Shown: one piece after another, positions 38,560 to 47,181 of the stretch
Numbering within the stretch: the first letter of the stretch is position 1
How the letters are laid out: each line of letters starts with the position of its first letter
NCBI GenBank assembly: GCA_002835675.1
Contig: PIZR01000004.1
Location: 149,381-213,380 of the forward strand
From: Bacillus sp. BA3
GTDB lineage: Bacteria > Bacillota > Bacilli > Bacillales > DSM-1321
Length of the DNA: 64,000 bases
Direction: 5' to 3'
Program-made: the position numbers and the translations under genes
Notes under the pieces: model-generated
Databases searched by the model: none
What the model was told of the DNA's origin: nothing
What the model saw: the letters and a program-made list of their open reading frames with translations, nothing else

Positions 38560-39771
38560 ATGATACAGCGATTACACGATCTTCTAGATGGTTCATATGA
38601 AGAAATGGTATCCATCCGGCGTTATCTTCATCAAAACCCCGAGCTTTCTTTTCAAGAAACCCAAACGGCGGCCTTCATCGCCGGATATTATGAAAAACTT
38701 GGAATCGAACACCGAACAAATGTAGGCGGTAATGGTCTTATTGCCAAGGTCACAGGCAGTAAGCCTGGTAAAACCGTAGCATTGCGCGCTGATTTCGACG
38801 CCTTACCCATTCAAGATGAAAAAGAAGTTCCCTATAAATCTTCCGTACCCGTGGTAATGCATGCGTGTGGACACGATGGCCATACAGCGACACTCCTTGT
38901 CCTTGCAAAAAATCTGAATGAACTGAAGGATGAGCTCGAAGGTGAATATATATTTATCCACCAACATGCTGAAGAATATGCTCCAGGGGGTGCCAAACCG
39001 ATGATTGAGGCTGGCTGCCTTGATGGAGTGGATGTAATTTTCGGCACCCATTTATGGGCAACGGCCCCAACCGGAACAGTCCAATACGCTTATGGACCCC
39101 TTATGGCCGCTGCTGACCGTTTTGAAATCTCCATTCAAGGACAGGGCGGGCATGGAGCCCAGCCGCATAAAACCCGTGATGCAATCGTAGTCGGCTCTCA
39201 GCTCGTCATGGCCCTGCAGCAAATCGTGAGCCGCCGCCTAAACCCAATAGATTCTGCAGTCATTACCGTCGGTTCCTTTGTAGCAGATAATGCCTTTAAC
39301 GTCATTGCAGATAAGGCTAAAATAATCGGGACCGTCCGCACATTCAAGGAAGATGTCCGTTCATTCATTAGCGAAGAAATAGAGCGGATTGTTAAAGGAA
39401 CCTGCATAGCTGCGGACTGCACCTATGAATATCAATACTTTCAAGGTTATCCAGCTGTTATTCCACATGTTGAGGAAACTAAATTCCTCATCGAAAGCAC
39501 TGAGTCGGTCAAGGAAGTTTTGATTACAGAGGAAATTGACCCGGATATGACAGGTGAAGATTTTTCTTATTATTTACAAAATGTAAAAGGTACATTCTTC
39601 TTTACGGGAGCCAGGCCAAAAAATGAACATACATATCCGCATCATCATCCTTTGTTTGATATTGATGAAAATGCGATGCTCATTGCAGCCAAAATATTAG
39701 GCACTGCAGCGGTAACTTATCACAATAAGAAACAATCATCCCAAATGGTGAATGAATCTTTATTGCGGTAA
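38560..39771 (+). CDS. yhaA: M20-family amidohydrolase YhaA
   Basis: 403-aa zinc aminoacylase/amidohydrolase. Metal motifs MHACGHDGHTA and FIHQHAEEYAPGGAKPMIEAG; dimerisation domain around residues 180-300; C-terminal MTGEDFSYYL and HHHPLFDIDE. Expected to cleave N-acyl amino acids. Start at MIQRLHD behind GGGAGGTG; the longer frame is unsupported. Position beside ecsC matches YhaA. Confidence 0.9.
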   Translation: MIQRLHDLLDGSYEEMVSIRRYLHQNPELSFQETQTAAFIAGYYEKLGIEHRTNVGGNGLIAKVTGSKPGKTVALRADFDALPIQDEKEVPYKSSVPVVMHACGHDGHTATLLVLAKNLNELKDELEGEYIFIHQHAEEYAPGGAKPMIEAGCLDGVDVIFGTHLWATAPTGTVQYAYGPLMAAADRFEISIQGQGGHGAQPHKTRDAIVVGSQLVMALQQIVSRRLNPIDSAVITVGSFVADNAFNVIADKAKIIGTVRTFKEDVRSFISEEIERIVKGTCIAADCTYEYQYFQGYPAVIPHVEETKFLIESTESVKEVLITEEIDPDMTGEDFSYYLQNVKGTFFFTGARPKNEHTYPHHHPLFDIDENAMLIAAKILGTAAVTYHNKKQSSQMVNESLLR

Positions 39772-39798
39772 TGGTGAAGGGAGGGGTACCCCCGTCCC

Positions 39799-40503
39799 TT
39801 ACTCTTTAAGAAGTCTGATTCGGTAACAATTGACAGCCGTTTCCCCAAGATGTTCCAACAAATGATGGTTGGCATATCCACCGACAGCTGCCCCAATACC
39901 TGGAACGAGCTGGAACATTTTGATGACATCGATGTGATCGCGATATTCCTGCTGAAATTCTTGCCAGTCTATTTCCGGCCATTTCCCTGAATCCCATTCC
40001 TCTATTACCTGTAAAGTTTCCAATTTCTTCTCCTCGCTTGAAAATGCCATCTGGAAGATATGGAGAATGAATAATCGTTCCTCATATTTATTTGGATCGA
40101 AACCGTATATACGGGATAGTTCGAATAATAATTTCATCTTGATGCTAAGCAGTAATGGGAAATCAGCCAATCCAATTAAAAGCCCTGCCGCTCCGGTTCC
40201 CACACCTTCTATAACGGCCGTTTTCCGATATGCCGTTACAGTTTCCGCAACCCACTCTTCTTTTTGCTGCAAGGATAGTAGCACTACATTTTTTTCTTTA
40301 GACATATATTTAGAACCTGATAATACGGCCTCTATCATCCCTTTAATACTATCAGTAATCATTTTGTGCACTCGGTCTGGAATATAACTATTCAATTTGA
40401 TCTGCGCCTTTTTGGACATCCGCTCAAGCCTGCCAGATTTCTTGGCTACTTTCTTTTTCCATGATATTAGTTCTGAAAATGCCTTTTGTTCATATTCATC
40501 CAT
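39799..40503 (-). CDS. ecsC: EcsC family protein
   Basis: 234-aa protein of the EcsC family with a glycine-rich hydrophobic centre (VIEGVGTGAAGLLIGLADFPLLLSIKMKLL) and the conserved RIYGFDPNKYEERLFILHIF and PGIGAAVGGYANHHLLEHLG segments. Function is unclear; it may be membrane associated. GGAGGTG precedes the start. In B. subtilis it follows ecsB; here 0.5 kb of repeat DNA separates them. Confidence 0.9.
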   Translation of the reverse strand: MDEYEQKAFSELISWKKKVAKKSGRLERMSKKAQIKLNSYIPDRVHKMITDSIKGMIEAVLSGSKYMSKEKNVVLLSLQQKEEWVAETVTAYRKTAVIEGVGTGAAGLLIGLADFPLLLSIKMKLLFELSRIYGFDPNKYEERLFILHIFQMAFSSEEKKLETLQVIEEWDSGKWPEIDWQEFQQEYRDHIDVIKMFQLVPGIGAAVGGYANHHLLEHLGETAVNCYRIRLLKE

Positions 40504-40565
40504 TCATTTAACACCTCCGATAAATATGTATATACCCCCTACGAGGCTTTTATTTTCAATTTTCA

Positions 40566-40755
40566 TAAAATCAACTGAAACGTTTTTTTTGAGGGTTTGT
40601 AAAATTCGAACGTTGTTTTCCACTCCAGGCACTCGCTTTCCGCGGGCGGTCCGGGAGCCTCCTCGGCGCTCTTTGCGCCTGTGGGGTGTCCCTTGGACGC
40701 GTTTTTCCCGCAGGAGTCTCGTACCTTTCGTTCCAATCAACTGGAACTTTTTTTA
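40566..40755 (+). repeat. GC-rich dispersed repeat, copy 1
   Basis: Strikingly GC-rich block in AT-rich flanks, containing GCTTTCCGCGGGCGG, GAGCCTCCTCGGCG and CCCGCAGGAGTCTCG, ending in TTCCAATCAACTGGAAC. This type of non-coding repeat is common in Bacillaceae. Open frames inside it are spurious. Confidence 0.75.
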
Positions 40756-40847
40756 AAATAAAAACTGCAGGCTGGTCTATTCCGAACCAAGTTTTAGACT
40801 AGGTTATCCTTGATGTTTTTTTACTGTATTCCTTATTGGATTGAAGA

Positions 40848-40962
40848 AATTTGCGAGACTCCTGCCGAAAAACTGGCTTGCCGAGACCCCACAGGCGCTT
40901 GCGCCGAGGAGGCTTGGAAAGCAGTCGGCGGAAAGGGAGAAGATTTCTGAAATCAACTGAAA
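40848..40962 (-). repeat. GC-rich dispersed repeat, copy 2 (inverted)
   Basis: Reverse-complement relative of copy 1: GAGACTCCTGC, CCCCACAGGCGC, GCGCCGAGGAGGCT and GGCGGAAAG all correspond. Ends with AATCAACTGAAAC, also present next to copy 1. Together the copies form a large imperfect inverted repeat between ecsB and ecsC. Confidence 0.72.
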
Positions 40963-41005
40963 CATTAATAAAGAAAAAGCTGATTTTTTGAAAATCAGCT
41001 TCTGC

Positions 41006-42214
41006 TTAAAAGTTATTAATTTTCTTTGCTGCATAGATTTTAAAACCGAATATGAAAACAAACCCCATTGCCAAGGCGGCTAAAGCGGACATCCATTCCC
41101 CTTTCACTAGCAGGACCAAACTGAAGACAAGGTCCTCAAATAATAGGAAATAGGAAATTAGCTTTATGACCGCAGATTCTCTCATTTTTGCTGGCAATGG
41201 ATATAGTGAGACCCATACTTTCCATTCATGAGCCTTCCAAACCGGCAGCAGTTGCAGGGCTGTCATGAATAGGAACATGAACGTTACAATCAAATGTGCC
41301 CATATGTTAGTGAATACACTTAAAATCACGGATCCAATGATAGTTAAACGCAAACAAAGGCCCACATAATCATTGGATCGCAGCAGAGTACGGGCGTAAA
41401 GATAGGTATAAGTTGATTTATCACCATACGGAATGAGTGATAATAGCCAGTCCATCCATTTTCTTCTCGCTACCTTCCCTTTCAAATGAGGAACATCTGT
41501 AAACATGTTCGCTATTCGATAGAAAGAATTCATCCGTTTGTTCTCCAGTTCCACCAGCCGTTCCCACTTCAGCACAAAACCTTTAGTTGCGCTTCGGTAA
41601 TACATGTAAAGACCTAACAATAATAAGAAGGTTATAAGTGCAAACAGTATATTTGCCCTTGAACAGATGAAATAAAGAATCACTCCATTAAGTAAAAAGC
41701 GGATGAGAGAATCCCAATGGCTCACTGATGTATCCTGATATTTCAATACCAGCCAGCGCATGGTTAAATTCAAAAACTTCAAAATAAGCAATACGACCAG
41801 GATAATTCCAAGGTCCTTACCTCCTGCCCCCGTAACTTTCGAATACATCGGTATCGATGCAATCAGGACAACAAGAAGAATAAAGCCTTGCATGACCCAG
41901 CTTAATATCAGTGAATTCTTGAAATAGCTTCTCAACTTCGTTTCAAGCGGAAGCAGGAATACCGTATCGGGTTCTTTCAAGAAAGTATTTATCGGGCTTC
42001 TGGTTACAATGATCGATAAAACTAAGGCCATGATCAATTCAGCAGGGAAATCACTGTTTAACGTCTTCACCCAATCACTGTAATAATATGCCAAACCACC
42101 TAGAACCAATACCATGACAAAAACAAGATGGCCATTAAAAATATAACGAAGATATTTTTGCGTTTCATTTATATAGCCTAAATATCTTTCCTTCCAGAGA
42201 TTTTGACTATTCAT
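41006..42214 (-). CDS. ecsB: ABC transporter permease EcsB
   Basis: 402-aa membrane protein with about nine helices; the AELIMALVLSIIVTRSPINTFLKEPDTVFLLPLE block is typical of EcsB. It pairs with EcsA; the pair affects secretion, competence and intramembrane proteolysis in B. subtilis. The start overlaps the ecsA stop by 8 bp (ATGAATAG). Confidence 0.93.
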   Translation of the reverse strand: MNSQNLWKERYLGYINETQKYLRYIFNGHLVFVMVLVLGGLAYYYSDWVKTLNSDFPAELIMALVLSIIVTRSPINTFLKEPDTVFLLPLETKLRSYFKNSLILSWVMQGFILLVVLIASIPMYSKVTGAGGKDLGIILVVLLILKFLNLTMRWLVLKYQDTSVSHWDSLIRFLLNGVILYFICSRANILFALITFLLLLGLYMYYRSATKGFVLKWERLVELENKRMNSFYRIANMFTDVPHLKGKVARRKWMDWLLSLIPYGDKSTYTYLYARTLLRSNDYVGLCLRLTIIGSVILSVFTNIWAHLIVTFMFLFMTALQLLPVWKAHEWKVWVSLYPLPAKMRESAVIKLISYFLLFEDLVFSLVLLVKGEWMSALAALAMGFVFIFGFKIYAAKKINNF

Positions 42215-42950
42215 GACCGATTTCTTCTTTCGTCAATTGGATATATAAATCGTCCAGAGTTGCCCCCGGCATGGAAAATTGTTCACGAAGCTGCTCAAGA
42301 TTGCCTTTTGCCCGAATTTCTCCATTATGCAATATGATGAAAGAATCACAATACCTCTCGGCTGTCGCCAGTATATGTGTAGACATTAAAATTCCCGCAC
42401 CGCTCTCTTTCATCTTCCTCATCAAGTCAAGCAAGGATTGAATGCCTAATGGATCAAGACCCACGAATGGTTCGTCGACGATATATAAAGACGGCTGCAC
42501 TAAAAAGGCGCACATGATCATGACCTTTTGCTTCATTCCCTTTGAAAAATGTGCCGGGAACCATTTAAGCCTTTTCTCCATATGGAATTCCTTTAACAGA
42601 ACGTCCATCCTTTCTTTATATGTGGCTTCCGCCAAACCATGTGCCATGGCCGTAAGCTTTAAATGCTCCTCAAGTGTAAGCTCATCATACAGAATTGGCG
42701 TTTCTGGAACATAAGTGAATTGTTTACGATATGTATCCGGGTCCTGGGCAAGTGTTTTACCATGAATCGAGACACTTCCGCCTTTCGGCTCCATGAGTCC
42801 GATGATATGTTTGATTGTCGTACTTTTCCCAGCCCCGTTGAGCCCAATTAACCCTACTAGCTCATTTGGCTGAATTTCAAAACTTATTCCTTTTAAAACG
42901 GGCGTTTTCGTGTATCCGCCCACTAATTGCTTTATTTCCAATAAGGACAT
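42207..42950 (-). CDS. ecsA: ABC transporter ATP-binding protein EcsA
   Basis: 247-aa ATPase. Walker A GLNGAGKST at 36-44, a signature-like HFSKGMKQKVMIM, and Walker B LYIVDEPFVGLDP. The signature SKGMKQ is the variant usual in EcsA-type ATPases. First gene of the ecs operon, divergent from hit. Confidence 0.95.
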   Translation of the reverse strand: MSLLEIKQLVGGYTKTPVLKGISFEIQPNELVGLIGLNGAGKSTTIKHIIGLMEPKGGSVSIHGKTLAQDPDTYRKQFTYVPETPILYDELTLEEHLKLTAMAHGLAEATYKERMDVLLKEFHMEKRLKWFPAHFSKGMKQKVMIMCAFLVQPSLYIVDEPFVGLDPLGIQSLLDLMRKMKESGAGILMSTHILATAERYCDSFIILHNGEIRAKGNLEQLREQFSMPGATLDDLYIQLTKEEIGHE

Positions 42951-43114
42951 ATAAACGATCCTTTCTATATAGAGGTTCTTATTTCCATTTTATCAAATTC
43001 TCCTGCTTTTATATAGTCGAGTGTTCCCGGAACTAAATTTCCATAAATAACTAATTATATTTCTCCTCCTTTGTGGTCATCATAATTAAGGAAGAAGGGG
43101 TTAGTCATTACGTG

Positions 43115-43158
43115 TGATTCACATCATATTGTAAATGAGGTGTCAGTTAAAGACGTAT
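43115..43158 (+). repeat. 44-bp direct repeat, copy 1
   Basis: Begins TGATTCACATCATATTG and ends AAAGACGTAT; identical over 44 bases to the copy 76 bp downstream. Confidence 0.9.
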
Positions 43159-43190
43159 TACACTGAAATACCCATAAGATTTATTACAAA

Positions 43191-43234
43191 TGATTCACAT
43201 CATATTGTAAATGAGGTGTCAGTTAAAGACGTAT
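43191..43234 (+). repeat. 44-bp direct repeat, copy 2
   Basis: Identical to copy 1; the two are separated by 32 bp. Confidence 0.9.
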
Positions 43235-43500
43235 AACTGAATTAAACCAGAAGCTTCATAAAAAAAATCGTTTCGAGCAAGGAGATGGTTCTCTTGCACG
43301 TAAAAGCAGAAAAATCATTCAATAATTATCAATTATGCTTTGAAAGTTGATGAAACTTTAAAGATATAGGAGATGGTTGCTTTGAATGGAAAATCTCTAA
43401 TCAGATAATAACCGTATTTTACTAAAATGTAGATGAGGTGTTTGTCGCAGAGAATTTATGCTAATGCGAATTTTGAAGCAAAACCCCCTTTTTCGACAGG

Positions 43501-43533
43501 CAGGGTGCAACTTAATGTTGCATCCTGTTTTTA
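43501..43533 (+). terminator. Terminator upstream of hit
   Basis: CAGGGTGCAAC...GTTGCATCCTG followed by TTTTT. It cannot belong to ecsA (divergent), so it ends a plus-strand transcript from within the gap. Confidence 0.8.
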
Positions 43534-43609
43534 TGATTTTTCCTTTTCTCAAGGATTCAAGCTATGGTACGATTAACCAAATACATTAACTTTTAAAGGA
43601 GCGTTTTTA

Positions 43610-44032
43610 ATGAGTGATTGCATATTTTGCAAAATAATCGACGGGGAAATTCCAAGCAGTAAAGTTTTCGAAAATGAACATGTATTGGCCTTTCTCGATA
43701 TCAGTCAAGTAACAAAAGGCCATACACTGGTAATACCTAAAGTACATAAGGAAAATCTTTATGAGTTGACACCTGAGATTGCCAAGAATCTTTTTGAAGT
43801 GGTACCGGAAATTGCCCGCGCCATGAAACAGGAATTCCAACCTGTAGGCCTGAACCTTTTAAACAATAACGGGGAAGCTGCAGGACAGTCCGTTTTCCAT
43901 TTTCACATGCATTTAATTCCACGACATGGGGAAGGTGACGGCTTTGGGGCAGTTTGGAAAACGAATACCAGCGACTATACACCAGATGACCTGAAACAAA
44001 TCGCTGACTCCATTGCACAGCATTTAAAATGA
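43610..44032 (+). CDS. hit: HIT-family nucleotide-binding hydrolase
   Basis: 140-aa histidine-triad protein hydrolysing nucleoside phosphoramidates or similar. Zinc-type N-terminus DCIFCKIIDGEIPSSKVFE and active-site motif HFHMHLIPR near residue 100. AAAGGAGCG precedes the ATG. Position divergent from ecsA matches Hit of B. subtilis. Confidence 0.94.
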   Translation: MSDCIFCKIIDGEIPSSKVFENEHVLAFLDISQVTKGHTLVIPKVHKENLYELTPEIAKNLFEVVPEIARAMKQEFQPVGLNLLNNNGEAAGQSVFHFHMHLIPRHGEGDGFGAVWKTNTSDYTPDDLKQIADSIAQHLK

Positions 44033-44131
44033 ACTGCTGGCACATGAAGGTTTCTTTCTCCTTTCTTAATATCTTTTTAAAAGACTCGAACATAAGCACG
44101 CTTGTTGCATGAAAAAACAATGATCCTAATT

Positions 44132-44166
44132 TGGTCCTCACTTTAAAGTGCAGGACCTTTTTTACT
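44132..44166 (+). terminator. Terminator of hit
   Basis: GGTCCTCACTTT/AAAGTGCAGGACC hairpin followed by T-run. Confidence 0.82.
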
Positions 44167-44293
44167 TTGGCCTATCATTAAAATGGATTGTCACTTAAAA
44201 TTCTAAATTTTCCTCCTATTGAATTTAGTTTTCTGGTAGGATATATGAATAGTCTCAAATACTTTATCACATAGTCGCATAGGAGGAAAAAAA

Positions 44294-45397
44294 TTGAAAC
44301 GTGCACGCAATTTTAACGCTGGGCCAGCCGCCCTTCCCTTAGAAGTTTTACAAAGAGCCCAAAACGAATGGTTGAATATTGAGGATTCCGGTATGTCCGT
44401 CATGGAATTAAGCCATAGAAGTTCGGAATTCGAAAAAATTCATAACCATGCCATCCAATCATTAAAAGACCTTATGGAAATTCCTGAGAATTATGAAGTT
44501 CTCCTGCTGCAAGGAGGAGCAAGTCTGCAATTCTCCATGATTCCCATGAACATTTTGAATGATGGAAAAAGGGCAGATTATGTCCTCACTGGTTCTTGGT
44601 CGGAAAAAGCATTAAAAGAAGCCAAAAAGGTTGGTGAAACGGCCGTAGTCGCTTCATCCAAAGATGAAAAATATACGTTCATCCCTAAAGTCGAAGATAT
44701 CAAATTGAATGATGATGCTGCATATCTTCATATCACAAGCAATAATACGATTTACGGAACACAGTGGAAAGATTTCCCGGAAACAGGCAACATTCCTTTA
44801 GTAGCCGATATGTCAAGTGATATTCTCAGCAAAAAGATTGATATTAGTAAATTCGGCATCATCTATGCAGGTGCACAAAAGAATCTAGGTCCGTCTGGAA
44901 TCACTGTCGTAATCATCCGTAAAGACTTAATAACGGATAATGACAAAATCCCGTCCATGATGAACTATTCTATCCATTCAAAAAATAAATCTTTATACAA
45001 CACTCCTCCGACATTGGCCATTTACTTATTGTCCCTTGTGTTGGATTGGGCAAAAGAACAGGGCGGCGTGGAAAAGATTGCTGAGATCAATGAAGAAAAA
45101 GCAAAAGTCATTTACGATGCCATTGACGGCAGTGATGGTTTTTATAAAGGCCATGCCCTACCGGACAGCCGTTCATTGATGAATGTAACGTTCACGCTTC
45201 CGTCAGAAGAAGCTGAAGCACAATTCCTTAAAGAAGTGAAGCAAGCCGGATTCGTAGGACTGAATGGTCACCGTTCCATCGGCGGCTGCAGAGCTTCCAT
45301 CTATAATGCGGTCCCTCTATCCCATTGCCAGGACCTTGCTGATTTCATGAAGAAGTTCCAGGAGTCGTATAAAGCGAAGGAAGCTCAAACCCTATAA
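44294..45397 (+). CDS. serC: Phosphoserine aminotransferase
   Basis: 367-aa PLP enzyme of serine and vitamin B6 biosynthesis: 3-phosphohydroxypyruvate plus glutamate to phosphoserine. RNFNAGPAALP at the N-terminus, the PLP lysine K196 in YAGAQKNLGPSG, and GHRSIGGCRASIYNA at the C-terminus. TTG start eight bases after AGGAGG. Position between hit and trpP matches B. subtilis. Confidence 0.95.
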   Translation: MKRARNFNAGPAALPLEVLQRAQNEWLNIEDSGMSVMELSHRSSEFEKIHNHAIQSLKDLMEIPENYEVLLLQGGASLQFSMIPMNILNDGKRADYVLTGSWSEKALKEAKKVGETAVVASSKDEKYTFIPKVEDIKLNDDAAYLHITSNNTIYGTQWKDFPETGNIPLVADMSSDILSKKIDISKFGIIYAGAQKNLGPSGITVVIIRKDLITDNDKIPSMMNYSIHSKNKSLYNTPPTLAIYLLSLVLDWAKEQGGVEKIAEINEEKAKVIYDAIDGSDGFYKGHALPDSRSLMNVTFTLPSEEAEAQFLKEVKQAGFVGLNGHRSIGGCRASIYNAVPLSHCQDLADFMKKFQESYKAKEAQTL

Positions 45398-45492
45398 ATC
45401 AAACAAATATGACTTCTAAAAAAATAGGTCTTATGATATACTATTTTAAACTTCTTGCAACAGGCAATAGTGCATTGTTGAAGAAAAAATGT

Positions 45493-45520
45493 TAGTTGAG
45501 ATGAGAATAGGAGAGATGAG
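45493..45520 (+). promoter_or_regulatory. TRAP-binding site overlapping the trpP ribosome site
   Basis: Six triplets UAG, GAG, GAG, UAG, GAG, GAG each separated by exactly two bases run into the start codon at 45524, covering the GGAGAG Shine-Dalgarno. This is the classic TRAP target layout and predicts translational repression by tryptophan-loaded TRAP, as known for trpP in B. subtilis. Confidence 0.85.
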
Positions 45521-45523
45521 TAA

Positions 45524-46042
45524 ATGAAAACGAAAACCCTTGTGTCACTGTCCCTATTAATCGGGATTGGGGCTGCCCTGCATTTTATCGTACCTGGATT
45601 CTTCCTTGGAATGAAACCGGATATGATGCTGTTGATGATGTTTTTGGCGATTACCCTGTTTCCCGCGAAGAAGAATGTATTCATTGTCGCCCTGGCTGCT
45701 GGAGCCATCTCTGCCATGACAACTACATTTCCTGGAGGACAGATTCCAAATATCATAGACAAATTGGCAACAGCCTTTCTGTTTTACCTTTTATTCATCA
45801 GTCTTAAGAAGTTTTCAACATCCGTTGTCACCGTTAGTATCTTGACTGCCGTAGGAACAATGATTTCCGGCGCTGTCTTCCTTGGTTCGGCTTATTATAT
45901 CGTTTCCCTTCCAGGGCCTTTCGTTGCACTTTTCGGCGCTGTTGTACTTCCTGCCGTACTGTTAAATACAGTTGCGATGGTCATCATTTATCCAATTGTG
46001 AACGGCATCGTTAGAAAATCAAATATACCCATTAATGCATAA
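45524..46042 (+). CDS. trpP: Tryptophan transporter TrpP
   Basis: 172-aa membrane protein with five to six helices, S-component-like (FLGMKPDMMLLMMFLAITLFPAKKNVFIVALAAG). It takes up tryptophan. Family, size and position after serC match TrpP (YhaG), and the TRAP-type leader supports the assignment. Confidence 0.92.
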   Translation: MKTKTLVSLSLLIGIGAALHFIVPGFFLGMKPDMMLLMMFLAITLFPAKKNVFIVALAAGAISAMTTTFPGGQIPNIIDKLATAFLFYLLFISLKKFSTSVVTVSILTAVGTMISGAVFLGSAYYIVSLPGPFVALFGAVVLPAVLLNTVAMVIIYPIVNGIVRKSNIPINA

Positions 46043-46060
46043 AGCGGGATCATCATACCT

Positions 46061-46093
46061 TAAAAAGCACCGGAATGTCCGGTGCTTTTTTTC
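46061..46093 (+). terminator. Terminator of trpP
   Basis: AAAAAGCACCGG...CCGGTGCTTTTTTT hairpin. Confidence 0.9.
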
Positions 46094-46138
46094 CAATCTT
46101 ATGAATCTGGAATTCTAGTCACAATCATCCTCCAATGA

Positions 46139-46318
46139 TCAATGAATCAATATCCACATAAACCAAATGAAAAGCAGTAAAGCCCCAGGGAGACCCATTG
46201 CGAAGGCTCTAGCCTGGAGCACCCTCTTGGGCGGATAGATGCCAGGAGTTTTTGCTTGCCTTAGAAAATACCCCATTCCGCACAGGCATATCAGGCCTAA
46301 TAAAAAAATGATTTTCAT
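46139..46318 (-). CDS. Small hypothetical membrane protein
   Basis: 59 aa with two hydrophobic helices (MKIIFLLGLICLCGMGYFL and GLPGALLLFIWFMWILI) around a basic loop KTPGIYPPKRVLQAR. GGTGGG precedes the chosen ATG. No family recognised; the regular hydrophobic-loop-hydrophobic pattern and ribosome site support a real gene. Confidence 0.55.
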   Translation of the reverse strand: MKIIFLLGLICLCGMGYFLRQAKTPGIYPPKRVLQARAFAMGLPGALLLFIWFMWILIH

Positions 46319-46628
46319 TATTAACCCACCAGTGCCATCCATGTTCCGACAGCTTGTTTTTATTATCTATATGCTGCTCTTCCCTTTATATGTAGCATTA
46401 TTAATAAAGCTTCAAGTTATTTTTAAATATTATATATTTACTCTCTAAGTTTAAAAAAATATTTTTGTGATATAAAGATAAAATGGTCGATTCTCTTCCA
46501 TAAGGATGAAAATTATGGTATTTTGATATCAATAGTATTTCTCTCCCTATTTATCATAATTTCCAATTGATGCAGCAGGGATTCAGACCATGGAAAGCGA
46601 AAACATATTATAAAATGAGGTGATCCTA

Positions 46629-46991
46629 ATGAAAGCAAAATCATTACTAATTGGCTTTTTGACCGGAACAGTAGTAGCTGGTGCGGCAACCTTACTTTCA
46701 ACACCGAGTTCAGGTAAAGACCTACGGACCCGCATCAAAACGAATACCGACGAAATTAAGAATACAATTGATGAGTTAAAGGTAAAAATGCTAAATATTA
46801 AAGATGACACGATGGAAGCTTCACAAATCAGCAAAGAAACGGTAAAAACGTTCATTTCGGATGTTCAGGTGGTCATCGAGAGCTGGAAGCGGGAAATCGA
46901 GCCCAATAAGAATGAATTATTGAAGAACGTTCAGGAAATTGAAAATTCATTGAAAGAATTGGAAGCGGCAGCACCTACTTCTAAAAATTAA
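46629..46991 (+). CDS. yhaH: YtxH-domain protein YhaH
   Basis: 120 aa: N-terminal hydrophobic segment (LLIGFLTGTVVAGAATLL) with SSGKDLRTR, then a long amphipathic or coiled-coil region. Typical YtxH-like, membrane-anchored protein of unknown role. Start at MKAKSLL behind GAGGTGATCC. Position between trpP and scoC matches YhaH. Confidence 0.85.
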   Translation: MKAKSLLIGFLTGTVVAGAATLLSTPSSGKDLRTRIKTNTDEIKNTIDELKVKMLNIKDDTMEASQISKETVKTFISDVQVVIESWKREIEPNKNELLKNVQEIENSLKELEAAAPTSKN

Positions 46992-47015
46992 TAGCTGGCA
47001 TCGACACACAAGCTT

Positions 47016-47072
47016 GATTCTCCATTTTTCCCAATAAATTACATGGTTTATTGGAGAAGAATGGAGAATTCA
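47016..47072. other. Long imperfect hairpin between yhaH and scoC
   Basis: TTCTCCATT..CCAATAAA pairs with TTTATTGG..AATGGAGAA: about 21 bp with one or two bulges and an 8-nt loop. No T-run follows directly, so it may be a weak yhaH terminator, an RNA structure in the scoC leader, or a protein site. Confidence 0.6.
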
Positions 47073-47181
47073 TTAAAAAAACTAAAATTTTCTAAAAATT
47101 TTGCAAATATTTATCTTTATTAATTTTTATTTTATTGTCATAATAAATATATAGAATCTTATAAGTAGGTGAGCCCATAAT

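Larger units (their letters stand above)
42951..43609. other. ecsA-hit divergent region with repeats and an internal terminator
   Basis: About 660 bp with no recognised gene. It holds two perfect 44-bp direct repeats, two related GGAGATGGTT ribosome-site-like stretches (near 43280 and 43370) followed by very short open frames, a degenerate third repeat near 43420-43465, and a rho-independent terminator at 43501-43533 on the plus strand. This suggests a short plus-strand transcript of unknown kind. Confidence 0.6.

Noticed and set aside
40397-40756. Open frames running through the GC-rich repeat next to ecsC
   Set aside because: Low-complexity arginine/proline-rich translations of a dispersed non-coding repeat.
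43115-43234. Two 44-bp repeats with a 32-bp spacer as a CRISPR array
   Set aside because: Only two copies, no further spacers, no cas genes, and the third related element is degenerate and not regularly spaced.
45385-45762. 125-aa minus-strand open frame across the trpP start
   Set aside because: Antisense shadow of trpP and its leader, no ribosome site, no family similarity.
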